DNA of 30,608 nt from an uncultured Bacilli bacterium (GTDB lineage Bacteria; Bacillota_I; Bacilli_A; RF39; UBA660): positions 1 through 30,608 of the forward strand of contig CAKOIM010000013.1 in NCBI GenBank assembly GCA_934086815.1. Reading direction: 5' to 3'. Positions 17,035 to 24,017 of this stretch are shown here, piece after piece. The translations under genes and the position numbers were made by a program. The stretch's first letter is position 1; each line of letters begins with the position of its first letter. A model generated the notes under the pieces. It had not been told where the DNA came from and searched no databases. It worked only from the letters and a program-made list of their open reading frames with translations.

Positions 17035-18142
17035 TATTACCTGCTTTTTGTATTTCTTCCATTGTTTTTATTTCTAAGTGATATTTAGTTAATTTACTAG
17101 CTAATTTTATATTTATACCTTTTTTACCTATTGCTTTAGATAAATTTTCTTCATTAACAATTACTAATGCTTCTTGAACTTCACTATCTGGTATTGAAAC
17201 TATTACATCTTTGGCCGGTGTCATAGCATTTTTTATAAACACCGCAGGATCTTTATCATAAAGTACTAAATCTAATTTTTCTCCCTTTAATTCTTTAAGT
17301 ATACCAGCTATTCTACTTCCTCTTTCTCCGATACATGAACCTATTGCATCAATTCTATCATTTGTTGAATATATTGCTACTTTACTACGTAAACCTGGTT
17401 CTCTTACTACTTGTTGTATAATAATTGTCCCATTAGCTACTTCTGGTATTTCATGTTCAAATAATCTTTTAACAAAACCATAGTTTTTACGAGATAACTT
17501 AATAACAGGTCCCTTAGGTCCACTTTCAACTTTTGTTACATACACTTTTATATTTGATCCCATTATAATTTGTTCACCTGGAATAATATCATTCTTAGGT
17601 AAAATACCTCTAGTTCTTCCTAAATCAACATAATAATTTCTTTGATCTTCTAATGCAACCATACCTATCATTAATTCATCTTGTTTATCAGCAAACTCTT
17701 CTATAATACTATTTTTTTCAGCTTCTCTTATTTTTTGCATTACAACTTGTTTAGCTGTACCTGCTGCAACACGGCCAAAATCTGCCGGTGTTACTTCTTC
17801 TTCAATAGTTTCTCCTACCTTTATGTTAGGCACTTGTTTTTGTGCATCTTCTAAAAGTATTTGTGCATCTTTATTAATATGAGGTTCTACGTGTATAATA
17901 TTTCCTTCCTCATCTTCTTCATCATAACCATAATCATATTCATCTACTACTACTAAATAAGAATATACTTTAATTTCTCCAGTTTCACGATTTATATCTA
18001 CTCTTACATTAGTCTTAGAATTAAAATTTTTCTTATATGCTGTTTGTAATGCTAATTGCAATGCTTCAAATACAACATCCGGACTAATGTTTTTTTCAGC
18101 AACTAAATTATCTAATGCTTTAATTAATTCTTTATTATTCAT
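17012..18142 (-). CDS. nusA: Transcription termination/antitermination factor NusA
   Basis: 376 aa, the short Bacillota form without C-terminal acidic repeats. NusA binds RNA polymerase, controls pausing and stimulates intrinsic termination. The N-terminal domain (about 1-130) contains F-E-A-L-Q-L-A-L-Q-T-A-Y-K-K and A-A-G-T-A-K-Q-V. The S1 domain (about 130-200) follows, then two KH domains (about 200-350) with G-S-C-I-G-E-R-G-S-R-I and A-I-G-K-K-G-I-N-I-K-L-A. The ribosome binding site GAGGAG lies in the end of rimP, and the start is 1 base after the rimP stop. It may feed back on the hairpin in its own operon leader (18424-18445). Confidence 0.96.
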   Translation of the reverse strand: MNNKELIKALDNLVAEKNISPDVVFEALQLALQTAYKKNFNSKTNVRVDINRETGEIKVYSYLVVVDEYDYGYDEEDEEGNIIHVEPHINKDAQILLEDAQKQVPNIKVGETIEEEVTPADFGRVAAGTAKQVVMQKIREAEKNSIIEEFADKQDELMIGMVALEDQRNYYVDLGRTRGILPKNDIIPGEQIIMGSNIKVYVTKVESGPKGPVIKLSRKNYGFVKRLFEHEIPEVANGTIIIQQVVREPGLRSKVAIYSTNDRIDAIGSCIGERGSRIAGILKELKGEKLDLVLYDKDPAVFIKNAMTPAKDVIVSIPDSEVQEALVIVNEENLSKAIGKKGINIKLASKLTKYHLEIKTMEEIQKAGNNEENTNA

Positions 18143-18143
18143 T

Positions 18144-18398
18144 TTACACTCCTCTTTCTTTACTAACTACATCAAGTATATAGGTATCATCAATCATATC
18201 TAATCTATCCACAACTTCATTTACAGTTTTTGTTGCTTCAACAATCATTTCTAAATCAATTCCACCTACACGATCTAAAGTAACTGTTAAAAAACGATAA
18301 TGACCTTTTTTTTCAAATGTTACTTCATCAACAATAATTTCACTGCCATGAAAGGCAACTTCTAAATCTTTTTTTAATTTGTTCAAATCAAGTTTCAC
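18144..18398 (-). CDS. rimP: RimP-like ribosome maturation factor, N-terminal domain only
   Basis: 84 aa from a GTG start preceded by GGAGG at optimal spacing. RimP helps assemble the 30S subunit and usually has ~150 residues, an alpha/beta N-terminal domain plus an SH3-like C-terminal domain. Here the N-terminal domain is recognisable (F-L-T-V-T-L-D, then G-I-D-L-E-M-I-V-E-A-T-K-T-V-N-E-V-V-D and Y-I-L-D-V-V-S). The protein stops exactly where the usual S-S-P-G-x-x-R-P-L hinge should lead into the second domain; here it reads S-K-E-R-G-V. The nusA start is 1 base away, so no frameshift remnant is present. Position as first gene of the nusA operon supports the call. Confidence 0.85.
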   Translation of the reverse strand: MKLDLNKLKKDLEVAFHGSEIIVDEVTFEKKGHYRFLTVTLDRVGGIDLEMIVEATKTVNEVVDRLDMIDDTYILDVVSKERGV

Positions 18399-18423
18399 TA
18401 AACACCTCCAAAATTATAAATAA

Positions 18424-18445
18424 AAGTGGGATTTTCTGCCCACTT
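18424..18445 (-). promoter_or_regulatory. Leader hairpin of the rimP-nusA operon, possible attenuator
   Basis: Between the promoter and the rimP ribosome binding site, the transcript reads AAGTGGG-CAGAAAAT-CCCACTT followed by TTATTTATAATTTT. It is a 7-bp G/C-centred stem with a weak U-rich tract, the form expected of a NusA-assisted intrinsic terminator. NusA autoregulation by leader attenuation is reported in Bacillus subtilis; its occurrence here is inference. Confidence 0.55.
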
Positions 18446-18459
18446 AAACTGATATTTGC

Positions 18460-18487
18460 ATTATATCACATTTTTTTTAAAATTCAA
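18460..18487 (-). promoter_or_regulatory. Promoter of the rimP-truB operon
   Basis: Minus strand TTGAAT (18487-18482), 16-base spacer, TATAAT (18465-18460), with an extended -10 TG (TGATATAAT). It lies immediately after the gre-like stop codon. Confidence 0.7.
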
Positions 18488-18491
18488 AATT

Positions 18492-18980
18492 TTATTTTTC
18501 TCTTTTTAAAATATTTTCACGTAACTTTTCTAATATAACTACTTGATATGCATTATCATTTACTAAAAATGGTACTTTATCTCCTATTCTCTTTTGAAAA
18601 ATAGCTCGACCAATCGGCGAATTTATAGATAATTCATTTACAGATATATCTCCATCCGTACCAACTAAAGTAAATGTATCTTCTTCTATTTCATCAAAAT
18701 CATAAATCATTCTAAGAGCTACTTTATCCCCAATATTTATTTGATCATCATCAAGATTTGGTATATTAATTATTTTTGCCTTAGCCATTCTTTTAGTAAT
18801 ATTATTCATCCGAGCAGATAAATTATCTTTATTTTGTAATAACTGACAATCTATATTTCCATGCATACCAGATTCTTTTATCATTTTTTCATTATTAATA
18901 TATTCCCTTTTTAAATCTTCATATTCTGCTCTTAGTTTAATGTATCCATCTTCTGTTAAATTAAATTCTTCTCTATTCAT
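18492..18980 (-). CDS. Gre-family transcription factor with altered coiled-coil tip
   Basis: 162 aa. GreA/GreB enter the RNA polymerase secondary channel and induce cleavage of backtracked RNA through two acidic residues at the coiled-coil tip. The C-terminal FKBP-like domain is clear (V-S-V/I-N-S-P-I-G-R-A-I-F, then G-D-K-V-P-F), as is an N-terminal coiled coil beginning L-T-E-D-G-Y-I-K-L-R-A-E-Y-E-D-L-K. At the tip the canonical H-G-D-L-x-E-N-A-E-Y reads H-G-N-I-D-C-Q-L-L-Q, so the catalytic Asp and Glu are replaced by Asn and Cys and the helix is about 5 residues shorter. It may be a non-cleaving Gre homologue. It lies 10 bases after the sigma factor gene and is probably co-transcribed. 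Confidence 0.8.
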   Translation of the reverse strand: MNREEFNLTEDGYIKLRAEYEDLKREYINNEKMIKESGMHGNIDCQLLQNKDNLSARMNNITKRMAKAKIINIPNLDDDQINIGDKVALRMIYDFDEIEEDTFTLVGTDGDISVNELSINSPIGRAIFQKRIGDKVPFLVNDNAYQVVILEKLRENILKREK

Positions 18981-18990
18981 TGCAACTCCC

Positions 18991-19554
18991 TTATCTTAAG
19001 TACCCTTCATTAATTAATTGATTTTTAATTCTTTGTAAGTTCTTTTTCTTAATATCAGAAACATTTTTTTGCGTTAAACCTAGTATACGAGAAACCTTTC
19101 TTTGGCTATTTCTATCATGATTATTAAAACCATATATCATAGATATTACTAGTTCATCTACTACTTCTAAATCACTTACTTTTTTGCATACATCTTCATA
19201 TAATAATTTTTCTTCAAGGTCATATTCCATATCAAAGTCATCAACAAGCGAAAGCGAGTGAATAGAAACATTATTTCTTGATCTTAGTTCACTTCTAATG
19301 AAACTATTAATTATATTGATAATATTAACTCTTATAGTTGATTCAAAATTTTTCTCACCATTAATATCAAATTTTTTAATTCCTTCGATTAATCCAATAA
19401 CACCAACTTGCTCAAGTTCTTCTAAATCAAACCCACTATTACTATATTTTTCTTTAACTAAATCTTTTACAAGATAAATATTTTGCATAGCAAATTCTTT
19501 TAATGCAAATTCATCCCCATTTTGTGCTTTCATAAATAATTTCATATCTAACAT
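18991..19554 (-). CDS. Sigma-70 family RNA polymerase sigma factor (regions 2 and 4)
   Basis: 187 aa. Region 2 is clear (F-D-L-E-E-L-E-Q-V-G-V-I-G-L-I-E-G-I-K-K-F-D, about residues 42-63, as in sporulation and general-stress sigma factors). Region 3 is essentially absent. Region 4 (about 130-180) includes R-K-V-S-R-I-L-G-L-T-Q-K-N-V-S-D-I-K-K-K. This size and layout match small sigma-70-like factors. Proximity to spoIVA invites a sporulation role, but the sequence does not settle which sigma factor it is. AAGGGGG precedes the ATG, and the promoter at 19579-19606 abuts the duplicated spoIVA block. Confidence 0.85.
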   Translation of the reverse strand: MLDMKLFMKAQNGDEFALKEFAMQNIYLVKDLVKEKYSNSGFDLEELEQVGVIGLIEGIKKFDINGEKNFESTIRVNIINIINSFIRSELRSRNNVSIHSLSLVDDFDMEYDLEEKLLYEDVCKKVSDLEVVDELVISMIYGFNNHDRNSQRKVSRILGLTQKNVSDIKKKNLQRIKNQLINEGYLR

Positions 19555-19578
19555 ATAAAATCCCCCTTAACTGCCTTT

Positions 19579-19606
19579 ATATTAACACATTTTTAAAATT
19601 TTGCAA
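19579..19606 (-). promoter_or_regulatory. Promoter of the sigma factor/gre-like unit
   Basis: Minus strand TTGCAA (19606-19601), 16-base spacer, TAATAT (19584-19579), with an extended -10 TG. The -35 box ends 1 base before the spoIVA 3' duplication begins (19608). Confidence 0.55.
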
Positions 19607-19607
19607 G

Positions 19608-20086
19608 TACTAAGTAAAAACCATAGCTAAATAACTAAGGCTATTAAGGTATTAGAACCTTTATTAACTATTTTTGTGACAGTTTCTTTTAGTTTATATC
19701 TCGTATTATCTGGCATCATACTAAGTTTAGCTTGTATTCCCTCTTGGACAATAGCTTCTAAACTACGGCCAAATATTTCACTCTTCCAAATGCTTGATGA
19801 ATCATTTTCATAATCTTTCATTAAACGATTTATTAATTCCTTCGATTGAAGTTCACTACCTATAATTGGTTCAAACGTTGATTCTACGTCTACTTTTAAC
19901 ATATGTATCGAAGAAGCAACAGCTTTTAGTTTTACTCCATACCTACTTCCTTGCTTAACAAGTTCCGGAGTTTCAAGTTTTAACTCTTTTATACTTGGAT
20001 ATACAATACCATATCCCGTATTTTTAGCCATTTTTATTGCTCCGGTTAAAGCTTGTAATTCTTCTTTATCATCAGCATAAGAAGCA
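19608..20086 (-). repeat. Direct repeat copy A: displaced 3' end of spoIVA
   Basis: 479 bases nearly identical to 21431-21909, with six differences seen by eye (~99% identity). It covers the last ~150 codons of spoIVA plus its terminator. In this copy the terminator stem is damaged (CTAAGG in place of CTATGG) and one codon changes I to L, as expected of a copy without function. Confidence 0.95.
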
Positions 20087-20324
20087 TTCATACTTAATTT
20101 AAATGGCATCATATCGGAGCCACTAGTTTGAAAAAAAGTATCTATATCGTCATTTACAACAATATATCTGACATCATTCTCGGAAAAAAAAGTTTCAACA
20201 TAATAACAAGTCATAACATGGTCACGACCTAATCTTGATAAATCTTTTGTTATAACCATATTTATTTTTCCATTTCTATGTATAATAGTCTATAAAAAGT
20301 ACTTCTTGCCTTAAAGATAATCAT
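19627..20324 (-). pseudogene. Decayed serine recombinase fused to a spoIVA 3' fragment
   Basis: From 20259 an open frame of 210 codons reads M-V-I-T-K-D-L-S-R-L-G-R-D-H-V, a serine recombinase resolvase-domain signature, through N-D-D-I-D-T to P-F-K-L-S-M-N. At 20086/20087 it runs into the SpoIVA C-terminus (A-S-Y-A-D-D-K-E-E-L-Q). Further upstream the recombinase continues in another frame (R-S-T-F-Y-R-L-L-Y-I-E-M-E-K, from about 20310). Adding one A to the five-A run (20265-20269) would rejoin the two as E-M-E-K-I-N-M-V-I-T-K-D. The N-terminal catalytic serine region is absent. The junction falls where recombinase N-D-x-Y-A-K-D and SpoIVA A-S-Y-A-D-D share a Y-A-x-D segment. It is not expected to be functional. 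Confidence 0.85.
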
Positions 20325-20360
20325 TTAACACTCTTCATGATATAAGACTCATCTGGTATA

Positions 20361-21356
20361 TTATTCTTTATTTTCTAATTTTTCTAAATCTTTTATACTT
20401 TCTAAATAATGAAGTTCAACTTCACTAGGTTTTAAAGCAATTCTGTCTTTATACTTATCATATTCTTTTCTTGCATGATCCATTGCTTCTTCATGACTGA
20501 TTTTACCAGAATCTTTTAAAATATCTCTTCTATTCATAGTTAAAAAGTAATTTAATTCCTTAACCCAATCACTCATTGTCATGGTTCTTTGTTCAATAGC
20601 TTGTAATTCTGCATAATCTAAATACATTGAAACAATCCTATTTAAAATATCTAATTCTTTATCATTTAAATAATTTTTAGCAATTTGAGCATCTAATAAA
20701 GTCGGTTTATCTCCACTAAAAGAAGTTAATCCCATAAAATCCTTATTGCCATCAGCTCTTTTTACAATAACTTCTGCAGCTGTGTGTCCATGGGCAGCCC
20801 AGTGCATTTTATTTTGAACTGTCTTAAAAAATGTTTGTGTAATTTCTGCTTTAGGATCATAATCAATAGAAGTTGCATAAATATCAAGTATTTTTCTCCA
20901 AAAAACTTTTTCTGATGATCTAATATCACGAATTCTAGATAGTAATTCATCGAAATATAATCCACCACCAGCTCGTTTAAGTAAATCATCATTCATTGTA
21001 AATCCTTTAGTCATATATTCCGTTAATCTTTCGTTTGCCCATCTTCTAAAATTAGTTCCTACATTTGAACGAACACGAAATCCAATTGCAACAATCATAT
21101 CAAGATTATAATACATCATATTATAAGTTTTGCCATTAGAAGCAACTGTTCGGAAATTCCGAACAGTTGAAGATTCTTCTAATTCTCCATCTTCAAATAT
21201 ATGTTTAATATGCTCAGATATATTAGATTTACTTGAATTATATAATTTAACTAACTGTTCTTGATTTAACCAAACAGTATTATCTTGCATTTTTACTTCA
21301 ATATTATCATTACCATTTTTATCTTTATAAATAATTATTTTTCCATGTTCTTCCAT
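20361..21356 (-). CDS. RhuM family protein
   Basis: 331 aa, matching the RhuM ('virulence protein', PF13310-type) family. The N-terminus is K-I-I-I-Y-K-D...V-W-L-N-Q-E-Q-L-V-K-L-Y-N-S-S-K-S-N-I-S-E-H-I. The central segment has S-S-T-V-R-N-F-R-T-V-A-S-N-G-K-T-Y, then Y-Y-N-L-D-M-I-V-A-I-G-F-R-V-R-S and F-R-R-W-A. The C-terminal part has M-T-M-S-D-W. The family is widespread on genomic islands, and its biochemical role is not established; the N-terminal half resembles phage KilA-N/antirepressor DNA-binding modules. AGGGAGG precedes the ATG. It lies between two copies of the spoIVA 3' end beside a recombinase remnant, so it is cargo of the inserted segment. Codons 61-69 contain a 27-base palindrome. 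Confidence 0.88.
   Translation of the reverse strand: MEEHGKIIIYKDKNGNDNIEVKMQDNTVWLNQEQLVKLYNSSKSNISEHIKHIFEDGELEESSTVRNFRTVASNGKTYNMMYYNLDMIVAIGFRVRSNVGTNFRRWANERLTEYMTKGFTMNDDLLKRAGGGLYFDELLSRIRDIRSSEKVFWRKILDIYATSIDYDPKAEITQTFFKTVQNKMHWAAHGHTAAEVIVKRADGNKDFMGLTSFSGDKPTLLDAQIAKNYLNDKELDILNRIVSMYLDYAELQAIEQRTMTMSDWVKELNYFLTMNRRDILKDSGKISHEEAMDHARKEYDKYKDRIALKPSEVELHYLESIKDLEKLENKE
21143..21169. repeat. 27-bp palindrome inside rhuM
   Basis: CAACTGTTCGGAA (21143-21155) and TTCCGAACAGTTG (21157-21169) are perfect 13-base arms around a single central base. It encodes the T-V-R-N-F-R-T-V segment. Confidence 0.8.
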
Positions 21357-21430
21357 TTTTTGCCTCCCTAAAGTTAAACTGCTAATTAAATTATACTATA
21401 TTTTTGGACATATATCATCACATTTCTTGT

Positions 21431-21909
21431 TACTAAGAAAAAGCCATAGCTAAATAACTATGGCTATTAAGGTATTAGAACCTTTATTAACAATTTTTGT
21501 GACAGTTTCTTTTAGTTTATATCTCGTATTATCTGGCATCATACTAAGTTTAGCTTGTATTCCCTCTTGGACAATAGCTTCTAAACTACGGCCAAATATT
21601 TCACTCTTCCAAATGCTTGATGAATCATTTTCATAATCTTTCATTAAACGATTTATTAATTCCTTCGATTGAAGTTCACTACCTATAATTGGTTCAAACG
21701 TTGATTCTACGTCTACTTTTAACATATGTATCGAAGAAGCAACAGCTTTTAGTTTTACTCCATACCTACTTCCTTGCTTAACAAGTTCCGGAGTTTCAAG
21801 TTTTAACTCTTTTATACTTGGATATACAATACCATATCCCGTATTTTTAGCCATTTTTATTGCTCCGGTTAAAGCTTGTAATTCCTCCTTATCATCAGCA
21901 TAAGAAGCA
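21431..21909 (-). repeat. Direct repeat copy B: functional 3' end of spoIVA
   Basis: This is the intact partner of the copy at 19608-20086 and forms the C-terminal ~150 codons and terminator of the full-length spoIVA. Confidence 0.95.
21438..21464 (-). terminator. Intrinsic terminator of spoIVA, stop codon in the loop
   Basis: GCCATAG (21443-21449) and CTATGGC (21458-21464) form a perfect 7-bp stem with an 8-base loop. On the minus strand it is followed by TTTTTCTT. The TAG stop codon (21452-21450) is in the loop, so the last codons of spoIVA form one arm. Confidence 0.8.
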
Positions 21910-22928
21910 AACATTTTTAACAAACCTGCTTTTGTGGCAACGGTATCCCCCATTAGACTTTTTAATGTGTTTGTGTATAATTCATTAGAACTATCCAAAG
22001 TAATTGTTATAGTTCCTGTTGAAGCATCTAATTCAGAAATATAAGAATTATTTATATAATCAGAGTCTTTATAATATTCCATTATATAATCAACATCTTT
22101 AATTTTTTCAACACTAATTACACTTTCCCTAATTTTATCTAGGTAATGTTTTTTTATCTCATGATTACTAGGTAATACATGTACCCATTCTGGTATAGAT
22201 ACTTTTATATCTAATACAGGGAATTCATATAATGCTGTCTTTAAAATTTCCATTATTTCTTTTTCATTCATAAGTTCAACACTTATAGGAATAACTGGAA
22301 CATCATAAGCATCACTTAAACTTCTTGCTAAAGCTACAGTTTCAGTGTTCGTCGGATGTAATGTGTTAAGGACCATTATAAATGGTTTACCGATATTTTT
22401 TAGTTCACTAACTACTTTTTCTTCAGCTTCAATATAAGATTCTCTTTTTATTTCACCAAAAGATCCGTCGCTTGTTATTACAATCCCTATGGTTGCATGA
22501 TCTTTTATGACTTTTTCTGTTCCAATTTCCGCCGCTTCCACAAAAGGAATAGCGTCTTCAAACCAAGGACTTTTAACCATCCGAGGATTTCCATCTTCAT
22601 CAACAAACCCATTTGCATCAGGTATTACATACCCTACACAATCTACTAATTTAATATTAGTTTCAAATTCATTTATCTTAATCATAGCACCATTACTAGG
22701 TACAAATTTAGGTTCCGTTGTCATAATAGTTTTACCTTGTGCGCTTTGCGGTATTTCATCTAAACATCTTTTCTTTTCGTATTCATCAGTTATATTTGGA
22801 ACAACCAAATTTTCAATAAATCTTTTGATAAATGTAGATTTTCCGGTTCTAACAGCACCAACAACACCTAAATATATTTCGCCATTTCCACGATGAGCTA
22901 TTGATGAGATAATTTTTTCTTTTTCCAT
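21450..22928 (-). CDS. spoIVA: Stage IV sporulation protein A, coat morphogenetic ATPase
   Basis: 492 aa, the same length as Bacillus subtilis SpoIVA. SpoIVA polymerises on the outer forespore membrane in the mother cell using ATP hydrolysis and forms the coat basement layer. The N-terminal P-loop G-A-V-R-T-G-K-S-T (residues 24-32) with F-I-K-R-F-I-E-N following, D-C-V-G-Y and the A-R-S-L motif region are characteristic. The C-terminal part (from about 340, A-S-Y-A-D-D-K-E-E-L-Q...) is the family's conserved C-terminal domain. GGTGG precedes the ATG. A sigma-E-like promoter lies at 22958-22986, fitting mother-cell expression. The last 479 bases, with the terminator, are duplicated at 19608-20086. 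The gene itself appears intact. Confidence 0.96.
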   Translation of the reverse strand: MEKEKIISSIAHRGNGEIYLGVVGAVRTGKSTFIKRFIENLVVPNITDEYEKKRCLDEIPQSAQGKTIMTTEPKFVPSNGAMIKINEFETNIKLVDCVGYVIPDANGFVDEDGNPRMVKSPWFEDAIPFVEAAEIGTEKVIKDHATIGIVITSDGSFGEIKRESYIEAEEKVVSELKNIGKPFIMVLNTLHPTNTETVALARSLSDAYDVPVIPISVELMNEKEIMEILKTALYEFPVLDIKVSIPEWVHVLPSNHEIKKHYLDKIRESVISVEKIKDVDYIMEYYKDSDYINNSYISELDASTGTITITLDSSNELYTNTLKSLMGDTVATKAGLLKMFASYADDKEELQALTGAIKMAKNTGYGIVYPSIKELKLETPELVKQGSRYGVKLKAVASSIHMLKVDVESTFEPIIGSELQSKELINRLMKDYENDSSSIWKSEIFGRSLEAIVQEGIQAKLSMMPDNTRYKLKETVTKIVNKGSNTLIAIVI

Positions 22929-22957
22929 AATCCACCATCTTTCATTTTTCTAATTTA

Positions 22958-22986
22958 ATGTTATGAAAGAATAAAATGGTTTATGA
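22958..22986 (-). promoter_or_regulatory. Sigma-E-like promoter of spoIVA
   Basis: On the minus strand TCATAAA (22986-22980) is followed after 14 bases by CATAACAT (22965-22958). This compares well with the mother-cell sigma-E pattern (ATA-rich -35, ~14 bases, CATACAAT-like -10). No TTGACA/TATAAT pair is present here. Confidence 0.5.
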
Positions 22987-23124
22987 CAATTTAACATTAT
23001 TTTTAGCCTTACAGTTCCTACATGTAAGTATCAACCTGTTTTCCTTTAAATATTTTTCTTAGTTTTTTCATATTTTTTTCCATTTATTTTTTCCTACAAT
23101 TTTAAAAGTTTTCTCTAAAATAAG

Positions 23125-23934
23125 TTATTCAAGTTCTATTGATACGCCTTGCATTCCATCATATTTATCTCTTACAGATGATGCGAAATTCAAAACTTCC
23201 CCAAGCCCATTATGACTTATTAAGTATGCTTGTGATTGTGCCAAAGTTACCTTGTATACTGCATGTTGATATGTTCCAAAAACTTTAGCAAATTCCGTTT
23301 GGGCATTAACGTTAGCAGTAATATCTGATTCAAAGTAAGAAGCATCATCCACTAAATTCATTGATATTCCGAATCCATTATCTTTAATTACCATATTTCT
23401 ACCATTATATGAATAATAAATATGTTGATAATCACCATTAGATGCTGCCCAATAAGTTTGTACCCCATCTTGAGATCCCGCTATTACAGACGCATCATCC
23501 GTACGCATTGCCATCACATCGAATGATTTCATTTTAGGTGTAACTAACCAACGATTTATTAATGTAACTGAGTGTTTATTATTTCCCATATTAGTACTTG
23601 TTATTTGTACATTTTTATAAGAAGTTTTATGGGCCGCTGCTCTAGTTGTTTGTGCTTGTTCAAAGGCATTTTCTGCTTCATCTTTCGTAACCTCTTTTGA
23701 TGTAGTTCCATTTGCTGTTTCTGTTACTTTAAAATACTTGCTAACCTTTTTAGTATTTTCAAGATCATAGCTTAAAAATTTTTGTGCTTCTTCATCACTC
23801 ATTACTGATATACGTGCGTCTGAAAATATTATTTTTAATCTGTTATGTTCTTCATCAGTTAATGTTGCCGCATTAGCTTTTGTTAAAAAACTAAATAATA
23901 AGAAAAACACAAAAATGTATTTAGCTTTTTTCAA
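23125..23934 (-). CDS. Secreted protein of unknown function
   Basis: 269 aa from a TTG start, chosen because AGGAGG lies 7 bases before it and no ATG is nearby. A signal peptide (MKKAKYIFVFFLLFSFLTKANA, about 1-22) is followed by a mature protein with no family I recognise. About 30-80 is charged and helical (T-D-E-E-H-N-R-L-K, S-D-E-E-A-Q-K-F). From about 105 a beta-rich part has N-R-W-L-V-T-P-K-M-K-S-F-D-V-M-A-M-R-T-D and D-Y-Q-H-I-Y-Y-S-Y-N. There are no cysteines and no anchor, so it is presumably released or held by interaction. It lies 196 bp upstream of spoIVA in the same direction; a sporulation link is possible but not shown. Confidence 0.75.
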   Translation of the reverse strand: MKKAKYIFVFFLLFSFLTKANAATLTDEEHNRLKIIFSDARISVMSDEEAQKFLSYDLENTKKVSKYFKVTETANGTTSKEVTKDEAENAFEQAQTTRAAAHKTSYKNVQITSTNMGNNKHSVTLINRWLVTPKMKSFDVMAMRTDDASVIAGSQDGVQTYWAASNGDYQHIYYSYNGRNMVIKDNGFGISMNLVDDASYFESDITANVNAQTEFAKVFGTYQHAVYKVTLAQSQAYLISHNGLGEVLNFASSVRDKYDGMQGVSIELE

Positions 23935-24017
23935 ATTTTCCCTCCTTTCCTATCTGCCTCAATCGTATCAAATATTGTCGAATGAATAAATAGAATATAC
24001 GGGGAACTAACTTTCCA

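Noticed and set aside
22981..23083. Possible tiny frameshifted gene on the minus strand (M-E-K-N-M-K-K-L... then L-T-C-R-N-C-K-A-K in another frame)
   Set aside because: The pieces are in different frames, too short, and overlap the spoIVA promoter. The CxxC alone is not enough.
23935..24017. Sigma-E-like promoter before the secreted 269-aa protein gene
   Set aside because: GATACGAT resembles a -10 box, but no matching -35 occurs at the right distance.
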